A stretch of DNA of 50,477 nucleotides from a bacterium (GTDB lineage: Bacteria; Armatimonadota; UBA5829): contig JAJFTD010000071.1 of assembly GCA_021373255.1 (NCBI GenBank), positions 1 through 50,477 on the forward strand. The letters run 5' to 3'. The notes beneath the pieces are model-generated. The model had not been told where the DNA came from. It did no database searches and was given only the letters and a program-made list of their open reading frames with translations. Positions 37,918 to 46,427 of this stretch are shown here, piece by piece (the first letter of the stretch is position 1; each line of letters opens with the position of its first letter). Made by a program: the position numbers and the translations under genes.

Positions 37918-40752
37918 TTATTCGTCACTCTTCTCCTTCGCCCGCCTCTTAGCCGCCAGCAATCTGGATGTTGTTTCTTCTCCGCCACTACTATTCTCCA
38001 GTGCTTGCGGCTTAGAAGGTGCGGTTGGCTTGGGTGCGGCGATAACTTCAACCGGCTCATCCTCCACCACGCGCTCCTTCTTTGACTTCAATAAAGCCCC
38101 AACTGTCTCCACCCGCTGCGGCTCACGAGTTTTTGCATGATGCCTGTGCGCCATCTTCTCTGCCACCCGCGCGAACACCTCGTGGACAAGCTCTTCACTA
38201 AGCGCCACTCTTCGCACCGCGACATCCACCGGCAGCAATATCGCCGCCAATAAAGCCAGAATCGGCCAAAGATCGGTGTAGGTTTTGTAAGTTCTGAAGT
38301 GCGATGTGAAGATGTCGCCTGCGTTAGGGTTAAACCTCCCAGAGGTTTCCTCAGCGAGCCTTTTCAGCAAGCCGGTGTTGGACGTGATCTCCTTATACTC
38401 GGGCGGGTAGGGGATCGAGACGACTGTGACTTCAGGTGCGCTTCTAGACTTGTCTTTACGGACAGCATTCACCAGATATGTGCCCACTTCGCGCGCATCA
38501 AAGCTGGCCTCGTAGCGCCCCGGGCCGGTTTGTTCAATTGCCAGGGGAAGAGCCCTCATATCCGGCCCCACTACCGATCCAGCCAGCTTCAGCATATTAA
38601 TGAAGCCGCCCTTGGAGTCCACCGCATCAATGGTCACATGGCCCACACCGGCGGACACATCCACACTCGTTTGAAAGTCCCTGGACGCACTCCGGCGCAT
38701 AGTCGAACGCAGCACCTGCGCCCAAAACGTCGAATACCCCGGCCACCCAAGCCACCTCGCCGACCACCGCGCTTTGCAGTCGGATGTAAACGCCGCCGAC
38801 CGCCCGAGCCCATATTGCCATGTAGCAAGGATAGGGTCATTTTTTTGCGAGGCTATCGACATTCTAGCAGCCGGTTTTGGCCCCGTTGCTACATATCCCA
38901 ACAGGGGCGGCACGGAGCTCATATCAATGCCGCTCAGTTCCGGGCTGGATGTATCCACCCTGGGCACAAACGGCTCCTCGATGATCAGCGACTTGGAAAC
39001 CGTCATAACGTCTTTGGTAAAGATTGCCTTGAGGTCAGCCGCCCTTCGAGCTAGGTAAAACCCACCCTTGCCGTAATACGCCACGCCCTTCAGAAATGGC
39101 ACATGCGGGCCATCACCAATTGCTACAGCAGTCACGGTGATCTTCCGTGCCGCCATGTCTTTTACCAACGGAAGCACACCCTCTTGCTCGTCGCAGTCGC
39201 TGCCGTCAGCGAGCAGGATCACGTGTTTTTGCCTGGTGCCGCTGCTGGATATCATGCCATTTGCCATCTTCATCGACGGGAAGACTGCAATCCCCCCGCC
39301 TTCGGCACGAATGGTTGATATTTCCCTGTAGATAGGCCCCTTGTTGTTAGCAGACGTAAGTCGCACCGCTGCCACGGGCCAAGAGTGGCACACGATCACC
39401 CCGACTTTATCAATTGGCTGTAAAAGTTTCACCACAGCGGCTGCGGCATCATTGGCGAGTTGAATCTTCTCCCGTCCACCCTCGACTGCACTCATCGACC
39501 CGGACTTGTCCATAACTACTACCACAGACAGCGACGGCAGCACCTTAGTCTTGCGGACGGACATATCCACCGGCAGCGCCTGCTCAATAGGCGTGTCGTA
39601 ATATCCACCTGAGCCGAAGCTGTTCTCCCCGCCGATCATCGTAAACCCGATCCCGAGGTCCCTCACCCCGGATTTGATCATCTGCATCTGCTCGGGTGCA
39701 AGGCTCCAAGCCGGGACATCAGAGAAAACCACCATATCATAACCCTGAAGCTGGGCCATCGAACTCGGCACCCCTGAGAGATTGCGCGCCTCCACATCGA
39801 TATCACTGGAACCCAGCGCCCCGGCTAAGTGCTTCTCCTGACCATGCTGACCCTCAACGTAGAGCACCCTTGGCTTTCCGTGGACCACCGTGTAAGCCAA
39901 CGCGGCGTTATTCTCGGGAATTGTATCCTGAGGACACTCGAGTATTGCACGAAACTCGTAATTGCCAGGCTTAGGGATTGATTGTCTGAATGTGAGCACG
40001 CTCTTGCCACCGGTAAGCTCAATGGTCTTAACCCCCGCCGGTGCGCCGTTACGCAGCAGCCGAACCTGCGCTAGAGTCGACCTCTTCGACACTGCGATTA
40101 CCTTGAGGTCGAAAGGCTCCCCCACTTTTGCACTGCTAGGGGCGACCATTTTGTCTAAAAGCGCCTCGCGCGGCAGGTCGTTTGTTACGGGCACCACATC
40201 GATGGACACACCGTTTGCCCCCGCCAATGCGGCCTGTTCAACAGCCTTTCCAATGGTCTCATTACCGTCGGAAAGCAGCACGATCTTTTTTGCGCTCTGT
40301 TCGGGGAACGATGCCAGCGCCAGCCCAAGCGCCTGTGAAATGTCCGTGTTGCTGGTGTTGGGCACCGAGTAGACTTTATCCAGCTTCCGCGCATTGCACG
40401 GCGTCAGTTCCACGGATGCATCTCCACCAAACACCACCACGCCCACCTTCTGCTCACTCCGCCTGTGTTTGAGGGCGGTGTTGAGGTAGCGCAGTTCCGC
40501 ATCTTGTTTAGCCTTGGGGATGGAGTCGGAGATATCAAGAACGAAGATCACACTTTCCTGCGAAGCGTTTCTCACCATCCTCGCCCCGGCCAGCGCGAAC
40601 ACCAGTGCAGTAATCAACGCCAGCCGCAGCCCCAGCGTCAACCGTGCGCGGAATGGAGAAAGATCCGCCAGGCTCTGCCTCGCAAGCCGCCAGGAGTAAT
40701 AACCCAACGGGACCAGCAGGAGGAGGTATAGCGGTTTAGTGAATTGCACCAT
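37918..40752 (-). CDS. Large membrane protein with two VWA domains and a GATase-like domain
   Basis: A 944-residue protein. ATG at 40752 follows GGAGG. Two N-terminal membrane helices (about 7-19 and 40-60) precede a first von Willebrand A domain with MIDAS motif DISDS at 73-77, then an Ig-like segment, a glutamine-amidotransferase-like domain (YVEGQHGQEKHLAGAL ... FTMIGGENSFGSGGYYDTPI) and a second VWA domain with VVVVMDKSGSM. A C-terminal helix near 860-880 (LWPILALLAAILLPVDVAVR) anchors it, ending in a ~90-residue charged cytoplasmic tail. Such proteins accompany MoxR/DUF58/BatA genes; the function is presumed to be assembly or sensing at the envelope. Confidence 0.88.
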   Translation of the reverse strand: MVQFTKPLYLLLLVPLGYYSWRLARQSLADLSPFRARLTLGLRLALITALVFALAGARMVRNASQESVIFVLDISDSIPKAKQDAELRYLNTALKHRRSEQKVGVVVFGGDASVELTPCNARKLDKVYSVPNTSNTDISQALGLALASFPEQSAKKIVLLSDGNETIGKAVEQAALAGANGVSIDVVPVTNDLPREALLDKMVAPSSAKVGEPFDLKVIAVSKRSTLAQVRLLRNGAPAGVKTIELTGGKSVLTFRQSIPKPGNYEFRAILECPQDTIPENNAALAYTVVHGKPRVLYVEGQHGQEKHLAGALGSSDIDVEARNLSGVPSSMAQLQGYDMVVFSDVPAWSLAPEQMQMIKSGVRDLGIGFTMIGGENSFGSGGYYDTPIEQALPVDMSVRKTKVLPSLSVVVVMDKSGSMSAVEGGREKIQLANDAAAAVVKLLQPIDKVGVIVCHSWPVAAVRLTSANNKGPIYREISTIRAEGGGIAVFPSMKMANGMISSSGTRQKHVILLADGSDCDEQEGVLPLVKDMAARKITVTAVAIGDGPHVPFLKGVAYYGKGGFYLARRAADLKAIFTKDVMTVSKSLIIEEPFVPRVDTSSPELSGIDMSSVPPLLGYVATGPKPAARMSIASQKNDPILATWQYGLGRSAAFTSDCKARWSARWLGWPGYSTFWAQVLRSTMRRSASRDFQTSVDVSAGVGHVTIDAVDSKGGFINMLKLAGSVVGPDMRALPLAIEQTGPGRYEASFDAREVGTYLVNAVRKDKSRSAPEVTVVSIPYPPEYKEITSNTGLLKRLAEETSGRFNPNAGDIFTSHFRTYKTYTDLWPILALLAAILLPVDVAVRRVALSEELVHEVFARVAEKMAHRHHAKTREPQRVETVGALLKSKKERVVEDEPVEVIAAPKPTAPSKPQALENSSGGEETTSRLLAAKRRAKEKSDE

Positions 40753-40754
40753 AC

Positions 40755-42596
40755 CTAAAGCCTCCTGTGGTAAGCGTACCACTCGAATGACAGCACTGCC
40801 AGCGCCAGTAATATCAGCGGCCAATACATCTCACGGTTCGTTTCCACCGCCTTCCCCCGCGATGCCAGCTGCCGGCCCCCTACGCTAACCACCTCGCGCG
40901 GCGCAGTGTCGGACTCAGCCGGTGAAGCTAGATTGCACGCAAACTCCCTGCTGAAGTCTTTTCCCATCACGTGATACACGCCCGCGCGCTCTGTGTCGCT
41001 GTAGACCACAGGTGTTTGCGTCACATTGATAGACTGTTTCTCCCCACCGGGATCAATTATAGCAATTTTGCGACATGATGCAGGCACGTCAATATATGCC
41101 GGCTGCCCCGTCCGCGCCCCTTCGCTGCCACCGCCTTCACCCGACGGTGCGAGCCAGTCCAAGCAGTTAGCAATAAAAATTGGGAAACCCACATGGAGAG
41201 GAAAATCACTTTTCAATAAATCAAACGACATCTGCACAAACGAGCGCCCGCCCATGGACCCCGCGCAAACCATCGGTCCACGCTCGCCCTCTACCAACGC
41301 CGTCCCCCACGGCTTCGGCTTCAGATACTCTGCCTCCGCAAGCCGTATACCGGAGAAATCTACATAGGCGGTAACAGGGTGATGTAGGTCTGAGTCGACA
41401 ACCGCCGGTCTAGATGCTTTGCCTAGCACCTCCGCCGGTCCCTGCGCCGCCGATGTGCCGATCAGCAGATATCCACCTGCAGGCAGCTTCGCAGGTGGGG
41501 CAATTCTGTCGAACACCACCACATCGTAATCTTGCTTGCTTATACCAGCCGGCACTGCATCCGCGCGGGTGAGCCGGGTGCGTGGGTCGAGGTTCAGCGC
41601 ATTTTCAATGAACACATTGCCCTTGGACACCAGCAGCACATCAATCTTCCTTGGCTTGGCAAGATAGACCGACCCGGAGTTATCCGCCGCGAGCTGGTCA
41701 TCAATATCCAGCTTCGCCGTCACCCTGCCTCCCACGCCCTGCAAATCTTCCAGCATCTCCTGCTTGATCTGTCCCGGCGTCAGCGACTCTTCGCGGATGT
41801 CATAGAGCTTGTCATTGACATATATCTCCAGGTTGAACCCGCGCTCCCTCCTGGAAAAGTTCTTGAGCCCAATGAACACTTGTTGCGTCCCCGAAAGATT
41901 CTTGCGCGAGTCCAGCCCTGTAATGGCGACATTGTCCGAATCGCTTCCTACCTTCACAAAATCCAGCCGAGCCCCACCAACCGGCAGGTCCGATAGACTG
42001 CCGAACTTGCCGTCGGAGAATATCACCAAGCTGGGTGGGGCAGTGCTCCTTCCCGCAACTAATGACAGCGCAAGCACCAGCGCCTGACGCATGTTGCACG
42101 GGGCATCAGTTGGAGCAAGCCTTGATATTGCTGATGACAACGTCTTCTTATCCGATGTGAAAGATTGCACCACCCGCGTCTTCGTCGAAGCCGTCATCAC
42201 CAGCATCGAGTCACGCGGCCCCATTTTGTTCACTACTTCCAGCGCCTTGTTTTTCGCCCATCCAAACCGCGATGGCTTCATGTCGCAAGCCTGCATGCTC
42301 GCTGATGAATCCAATATCACCACAATCCGGTTCTCTGAAATCCCCTTTGCCCGTACATAAGGCCGCGCCACCGCAAACACCAGCAGCGCCAACGCCACAA
42401 TCTGAAGCAGCAAGAGCAAGCTCTTTTTCAGCTTCTGAAACGGTGCATCCGCCTGCAAGTCCGCCACGGCATCTTGCCAGAGCATAGTGCTGGATACCAC
42501 CCGCTCCTTGCGTCGAAGTTTAAGCAGGTAAAGCACCACCACAGCCCCGCCCAGGGGGATGAACAGTATTAAAGATAGTGGAGATAAGAAGTTCAT
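40755..42596 (-). CDS. BatA-type membrane protein with VWA domain
   Basis: A 613-residue protein. Its N-terminus has the BatA pattern: a helix at 5-25 (LSLILFIPLGGAVVVLYLLK), LRRKERVVSSTMLWQDAV, a second helix at 58-76, then a VWA domain with the MIDAS motif DSSAS at 96-100. The rest includes a GATase-like stretch (YDVVVFDRIAPPAKLPAGGY) and ends in a membrane helix (WPLILLALAVLSFEWYAYHR). It stops two bases before the large VWA gene, so the two are cotranscribed. The family partners with MoxR ATPases and DUF58 proteins. Confidence 0.9.
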   Translation of the reverse strand: MNFLSPLSLILFIPLGGAVVVLYLLKLRRKERVVSSTMLWQDAVADLQADAPFQKLKKSLLLLLQIVALALLVFAVARPYVRAKGISENRIVVILDSSASMQACDMKPSRFGWAKNKALEVVNKMGPRDSMLVMTASTKTRVVQSFTSDKKTLSSAISRLAPTDAPCNMRQALVLALSLVAGRSTAPPSLVIFSDGKFGSLSDLPVGGARLDFVKVGSDSDNVAITGLDSRKNLSGTQQVFIGLKNFSRRERGFNLEIYVNDKLYDIREESLTPGQIKQEMLEDLQGVGGRVTAKLDIDDQLAADNSGSVYLAKPRKIDVLLVSKGNVFIENALNLDPRTRLTRADAVPAGISKQDYDVVVFDRIAPPAKLPAGGYLLIGTSAAQGPAEVLGKASRPAVVDSDLHHPVTAYVDFSGIRLAEAEYLKPKPWGTALVEGERGPMVCAGSMGGRSFVQMSFDLLKSDFPLHVGFPIFIANCLDWLAPSGEGGGSEGARTGQPAYIDVPASCRKIAIIDPGGEKQSINVTQTPVVYSDTERAGVYHVMGKDFSREFACNLASPAESDTAPREVVSVGGRQLASRGKAVETNREMYWPLILLALAVLSFEWYAYHRRL

Positions 42597-42627
42597 TGTT
42601 TAGTTTATGGATGACAGCTAACATATT

Positions 42628-42658
42628 CCCTCTCCTGGGGGAGAGGGCAAGGGTGAGG
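42628..42658. repeat. CCTCTCC/GGAGAGG palindromic repeat
   Basis: CCCTCTCC (42628-42635) and GGAGAGGG (42640-42647) form a hairpin, followed by CAAGGGTGAGGG. This resembles a palindromic element found between genes in many unrelated bacterial genomes. It fills most of the 82-base gap between the DUF58 and BatA genes. Confidence 0.6.
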
Positions 42659-42678
42659 GCGCAACGTAACGCTAATAG

Positions 42679-43587
42679 TCACTTCAGCAAAGCCCTCTGT
42701 CGTAAGTAACCCAATATCAAATCCTCAAAAGGCGCATCATTAGTCACGCGGACATAACTACAGCCGTAGCGTGTGCTGAAGCTCTCAATCTCAACGAAAA
42801 AGTTAGCCAGCCTCTGTTGATACTTGCGCAAGAGAGTCTGGGTGATGGTTACTTCCCTGCGTTCACCGGTCTCTGAATCCACCAGCAGCAGATCCCCGAC
42901 CAAAGGCGGTTCAACCTCGTTGTGGTCAAGTATGTGCAAGATTACTGGCTCAAACTTGCGCGAAAGCAGAGTTATCAACGCTTGTTGATAAGTTGTGGAT
43001 AAGAAATCAGACAGAACTATAACAATGCCCGGTTGAGCGGTCCTCAAACTGAAGTCACGGACACATGCAGCCAGGTCTGTTTCACCTGCCGCTTGCACAT
43101 TACTCAGCCAATCAAACACACCAAATGCTGCCTGTTTTCCACGCTTCGGAGAGAGCAAACTTATACTCGGCCCAGCCAGGGCAGCGAGTCCAACTCTGTC
43201 TAAGTTACACAGCCCAATGTATGACAGTGCAGCCGCGATTTGCTTCGCATATAGCAGCTTTGAGGGCTCCCCAAACTCCATTGATCGCGACACATCAATG
43301 AGGATATAGACGTGCAAATCCTCTTCTTCAACAAACAGCTTCATGAACAACTTTTCCAGCCGAGCATATACATTCCAGTCCACCCGCCGAAAATCATCGC
43401 CCGCGGTGTAATTCCGGTAGTCCGCGAACTCCACAGAAGCCCCGCGCTTGGTAGACCGCCTCTCCCCCCTCATCTGCCCTGCGAACACTCGCTTTGCCAC
43501 CAACGACAAATGCTCGATCTTCCGCAGAAAGTCAGGAGTCAGGAGTTCTTCACTTTGTTGTGTCAACACATTTTCCATCAATGACAT
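42679..43587 (-). CDS. DUF58 domain protein
   Basis: A 302-residue cytoplasmic protein of the DUF58 family, which has a VWA-like fold. The diagnostic motif FRRVDWNVYARLEKLFMKLF is at about 70-90, preceded by FAGQMRGERRSTKRGASVEF and followed by the metal-site-like LIDVSRSMEFG. The C-terminal segment reads FVEIESFSTRYGCSYVRVTN. ATG at 43587 is used; a TTG at 43593 and an ATG at 43578 are alternatives and ribosome sites are weak. It follows moxR, the standard pairing. Confidence 0.92.
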   Translation of the reverse strand: MSLMENVLTQQSEELLTPDFLRKIEHLSLVAKRVFAGQMRGERRSTKRGASVEFADYRNYTAGDDFRRVDWNVYARLEKLFMKLFVEEEDLHVYILIDVSRSMEFGEPSKLLYAKQIAAALSYIGLCNLDRVGLAALAGPSISLLSPKRGKQAAFGVFDWLSNVQAAGETDLAACVRDFSLRTAQPGIVIVLSDFLSTTYQQALITLLSRKFEPVILHILDHNEVEPPLVGDLLLVDSETGERREVTITQTLLRKYQQRLANFFVEIESFSTRYGCSYVRVTNDAPFEDLILGYLRQRALLK

Positions 43588-43626
43588 GCCCAAACCATCA
43601 AACCATCACCCCATCAGACCATTAAG

Positions 43627-44625
43627 CTAAACCGGTAGTTCATCGCCCTTGGACGCCCCAGTCATCACGTCTTCCACGATAGCATCTTGATCAATCCGTT
43701 CCGCTTCGCCTTCGAAATTAAGGATGATGCGGTGCCGAAGAGTTTGCTTTGCCACGTGCTTTATGTCATCGAACGATACGTTGAACCGCCCGTCCAGCAG
43801 CGCGCGCACCTTGGCGGCAACAATGATGGATTGTGCCCCGCGTGGGCTGGAGCCGTAGCGGACATATTGTCGGGCCATTGGTGTGGCGTATTCGCTGTCG
43901 GGGTGGGTGGCAAGCACGCACTTGAGTGCAAACTCCTTCACATGGTCCGCGACCACCACCTCGCGCGACAGTGTCCGCATCTCGATGATCGTTGCGGCGT
44001 CCAATACATTCACTGCGTGCGCGTCAGAGATTCCGGTTGTGCGGTCGATGATGCTGCCAAGTTCTTCGAGGGTGGGGAAGCGCACCATCAGCTTGAACAG
44101 AAACCTGTCCAACTGTGCCTCCGGCAGTGGGTAGGTGCCCTCCATCTCCAGCGGGTTTTGCGTTGCCAGCACCAGGAATGGCTGCTCCAGCTTTCTTATC
44201 GCTCCCGCCACCGTCACCGACCGCTCCTGCATTGCTTCGAGCATAGCCGACTGAGTCTTGGGAGTAGCGCGGTTGATCTCATCTGCAAGGACGATATTCG
44301 CAAATACCGGCCCGTGCTGAAACTGAAACTCCCTTCGCCCCTGCTCGTTTTCGACGAGTATATTGGTGCCAACTATATCAGCAGGCATCAGGTCAGGGGT
44401 AAACTGGATGCGCGAAAACTCCAGGTCCATAGCCTCGGCAAGCGTCCGCACTAACAGCGTTTTGCCCAGCCCCGGTACCCCCTCCAGCAGCACATGCCCG
44501 TTGGCGACCATTGCTATGATCACATCCTCAACAAGTTCGTCCTGCCCGACGATTACTTTTCCAATCTCCTCACGGAGCCTCTTGAAGTAGCTATTAAACT
44601 GCGCAACGCGTTCTTCTGCCTGCAT
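43627..44625 (-). CDS. MoxR-family AAA+ ATPase
   Basis: A 332-residue AAA+ chaperone-like ATPase. Walker A GVPGLGKT is at 49-56, Walker B ADEIN at 114-118, sensor 1 ATQNPLEMEGTYPLPEAQLD, and an arginine-finger region DRFLFKLMVRFPT. SPRGAQSIIVAAKVRALLDG lies in the lid. GGAGG is six bases before the ATG. MoxR enzymes act with VWA proteins to insert metals or remodel protein complexes; here the partners would be the DUF58, BatA and large VWA proteins downstream. Confidence 0.95.
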   Translation of the reverse strand: MQAEERVAQFNSYFKRLREEIGKVIVGQDELVEDVIIAMVANGHVLLEGVPGLGKTLLVRTLAEAMDLEFSRIQFTPDLMPADIVGTNILVENEQGRREFQFQHGPVFANIVLADEINRATPKTQSAMLEAMQERSVTVAGAIRKLEQPFLVLATQNPLEMEGTYPLPEAQLDRFLFKLMVRFPTLEELGSIIDRTTGISDAHAVNVLDAATIIEMRTLSREVVVADHVKEFALKCVLATHPDSEYATPMARQYVRYGSSPRGAQSIIVAAKVRALLDGRFNVSFDDIKHVAKQTLRHRIILNFEGEAERIDQDAIVEDVMTGASKGDELPV

Positions 44626-44666
44626 TTATTGCCTCCATAAAAAAATGGTTGTCGGTCATCAGCTTC

Positions 44667-44777
44667 TCTGAATCGCTGAAGCACTGAAGGGATATGAAGC
44701 CACTGAATAAGAAAGTACAAGTTCCCGGCGTTAGTCTCTTCAGTGTCTCAATTCATTCATCCCTTCAGTGATTCAGG
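44667..44777. repeat. Imperfect inverted repeat of CTGAA words
   Basis: The arm 44667-44706 (TCTGAATCGCTGAAGCACTG onward) and the arm 44739-44777 (minus strand CCTGAATCACTGAAGGGATG onward) are similar in inverted orientation, each made of near-tandem CTGAA(T/G) words. They enclose about 32 bases. The element fills the gap between the moxR start and the preceding gene; no gene is seen. Confidence 0.65.
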
Positions 44778-44785
44778 AACAAGAC

Positions 44786-45136
44786 TCATTCCGCTAACTT
44801 GCTGAAGTAATCCTTAACCCTGGTCCGATAAGCCGGCGGCACTTTTTCTTTCTGCAGTGCGCTTTCGGCGGCCTTGCGGTAGTTGGGGAGTACATCTGTA
44901 TACGGGACGCTGGCAGGCGCGGCGGCATCGGGTGCGCCTTTGGTTTCGCCTGCGGAAAAGATCATACCACCGGAGCCAACTGCAGATGGCACATTCTCCA
45001 TACCCTTGACTTCTTTGATCTTTGCATGTGGGCCAGTGTTTCTATTATCACCGCCCATGCCACCGCCAGGTGCAGGGCTGCTCGGTCCGTTGCCCATTCC
45101 AATTCCTGTGCCGCACTGCCCGAGTGCGAGTCCCAC
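44786..45136 (-). CDS. Downstream part of interrupted protein (or separate small protein)
   Basis: A 116-residue reading frame starting with GTG at 45136, in the same frame as the coiled-coil gene and separated from it only by TGA-CTG-AGC. It has a Gly/Met-rich stretch (LALGQCGTGIGMGNGPSSPA), a 40-residue flexible region, and a C-terminal helical part (VLPNYRKAAESALQKEKVPP, then AYRTRVKDYFSKLAE) like the end of DUF4175-type proteins, which normally lie in one chain. GGTGGGTGA upstream could act as a ribosome site by coupling. It may be a separate gene, a read-through extension, or the tail of a broken gene. Confidence 0.55.
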   Translation of the reverse strand: MGLALGQCGTGIGMGNGPSSPAPGGGMGGDNRNTGPHAKIKEVKGMENVPSAVGSGGMIFSAGETKGAPDAAAPASVPYTDVLPNYRKAAESALQKEKVPPAYRTRVKDYFSKLAE

Positions 45137-45142
45137 GCTCAG

Positions 45143-46426
45143 TCACCCACCGCCTGCTTTCGCGAGTGTCTTCTGCATCTTCTGGGCCTCGGCGATCTGC
45201 TTCATGAGCTGTTTTAACTGCTCATCGCTCATCTTGGAAAGGGCCTCGGCGTTCTGCCGCATTGCCTTTGCGAGTTTGTCCAGATCAGTGCCTTTTAGCG
45301 ACTTCGCCAGCGCCTGCATCTGCTTTCGCAGCGACTCTTGATCCGATTTGCTCATCTTCCCCGAGTTGAGGCGCTGAGAAAGTTTCTTCATAAGCTCAGC
45401 AGCTTTTTGGTAATCCTGGCTCTGTGCCAGCTTGGCAAGAGCTTCTCCGAGTTCGGACGGTATCGGTTCAGAGCTATTCCGATTAGCATACTTGGAAACA
45501 GCCTGCTCAAGTTCTTTTCGCTCGGATTCCGTGAGCGGTCCATCTTTGCGCGCTAACTCCGCCAGCCGCTTGTCCGACGGCACCTGGTTCATCGCCTGCG
45601 CCAGTGGAATGTTCTCTTTCTTCGCCAACTCCATGGCCATCTTCTGGGATAATTGCTCCGCGGCCTTGCGCATTTCCAACTGCGCCTGCTCCATCGGCTT
45701 ACCGGGCGAATTGCGCCGCGCGAGGAGGTTTTGCTGCTCTTTTACTTCTTTTGTGAGCTTGCGTGTCTTGAGCATCGCCTGCTTGCGAGTCATACGGCCG
45801 GTCTGCATTTTCTTGCCCAGGTTTTCGAGCCGGTTCGCGAGTTTACGCATTTCTGTGTGGCTCGGTGATGTCTGCTTCCTAATGTCCTTGGCGATGCTCT
45901 TGAGCTTGGCACCCTGGCGTTTCATCACCGTCACTTCCTGCCGCCGCCCACTCGACTGCAGCGCCGGAACCTGCGGAAGCACGACTGCGCAGGCAAGTAG
46001 CAAGGCCGCTCCTCCGAACACCCAATGCGGCATCCCGAACTTGTGCGGGAACACTGATTTAGGCGACACAGCCGTAACATGCTCCCGCGCATCGTGCACC
46101 AGCGCCTCAGCCCAACTCGTATCGTCAGACACCATTAGAGCCGTGGACATTCGTTCTTTTAGCCCCGCCCTGCGGTCTACCGCCAGCGCGATGGTAAAGT
46201 CGTCCAGCTTCCGAAGAAGTCCCCACGCTACACCCACACCCGTGCCAAATACTAACGCTCCAGCCCACAATGTGTAGCTGATAAGCGCATCATATCTCAA
46301 CGAAAGCAGCGCCATTACAGCAGCGACAACCGCGCCTGCCGCACCTCCGATCAAGCCGTAACGCTCGACCAGCAGCAGCCGCACCCGTCTTCGCATGGCA
46401 TGGATACGTTCCGTGAGATTAGCCAA
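45143..46426 (-). CDS. Coiled-coil membrane protein, DUF4175-like
   Basis: A 427-residue protein. The start is TTG at 46426 with AGGAGG eight bases upstream. Two N-terminal membrane helices (about 22-43 and 52-70) and a third at about 133-152 (VFGGAALLLACAVVLPQVPA) are followed by ~260 residues of Lys/Glu/Gln/Leu-rich coiled coil. The N-terminal part (TIALAVDRRAGLKERMSTAL) resembles membrane proteins found near MoxR/ABC genes in Planctomycetes and Armatimonadota. The chain stops at an in-frame TGA (45143-45145) after LAKAGGG, and matching sequence continues beyond it. Confidence 0.75.
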   Translation of the reverse strand: MANLTERIHAMRRRVRLLLVERYGLIGGAAGAVVAAVMALLSLRYDALISYTLWAGALVFGTGVGVAWGLLRKLDDFTIALAVDRRAGLKERMSTALMVSDDTSWAEALVHDAREHVTAVSPKSVFPHKFGMPHWVFGGAALLLACAVVLPQVPALQSSGRRQEVTVMKRQGAKLKSIAKDIRKQTSPSHTEMRKLANRLENLGKKMQTGRMTRKQAMLKTRKLTKEVKEQQNLLARRNSPGKPMEQAQLEMRKAAEQLSQKMAMELAKKENIPLAQAMNQVPSDKRLAELARKDGPLTESERKELEQAVSKYANRNSSEPIPSELGEALAKLAQSQDYQKAAELMKKLSQRLNSGKMSKSDQESLRKQMQALAKSLKGTDLDKLAKAMRQNAEALSKMSDEQLKQLMKQIAEAQKMQKTLAKAGGG

Positions 46427-46427
46427 A

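Noticed and set aside
45134-45160. Recoding of TGA as glycine or selenocysteine
   Set aside because: TGA ends several normal genes here, including motA and the ABC ATPase, and no SECIS-like or recoding evidence is visible.
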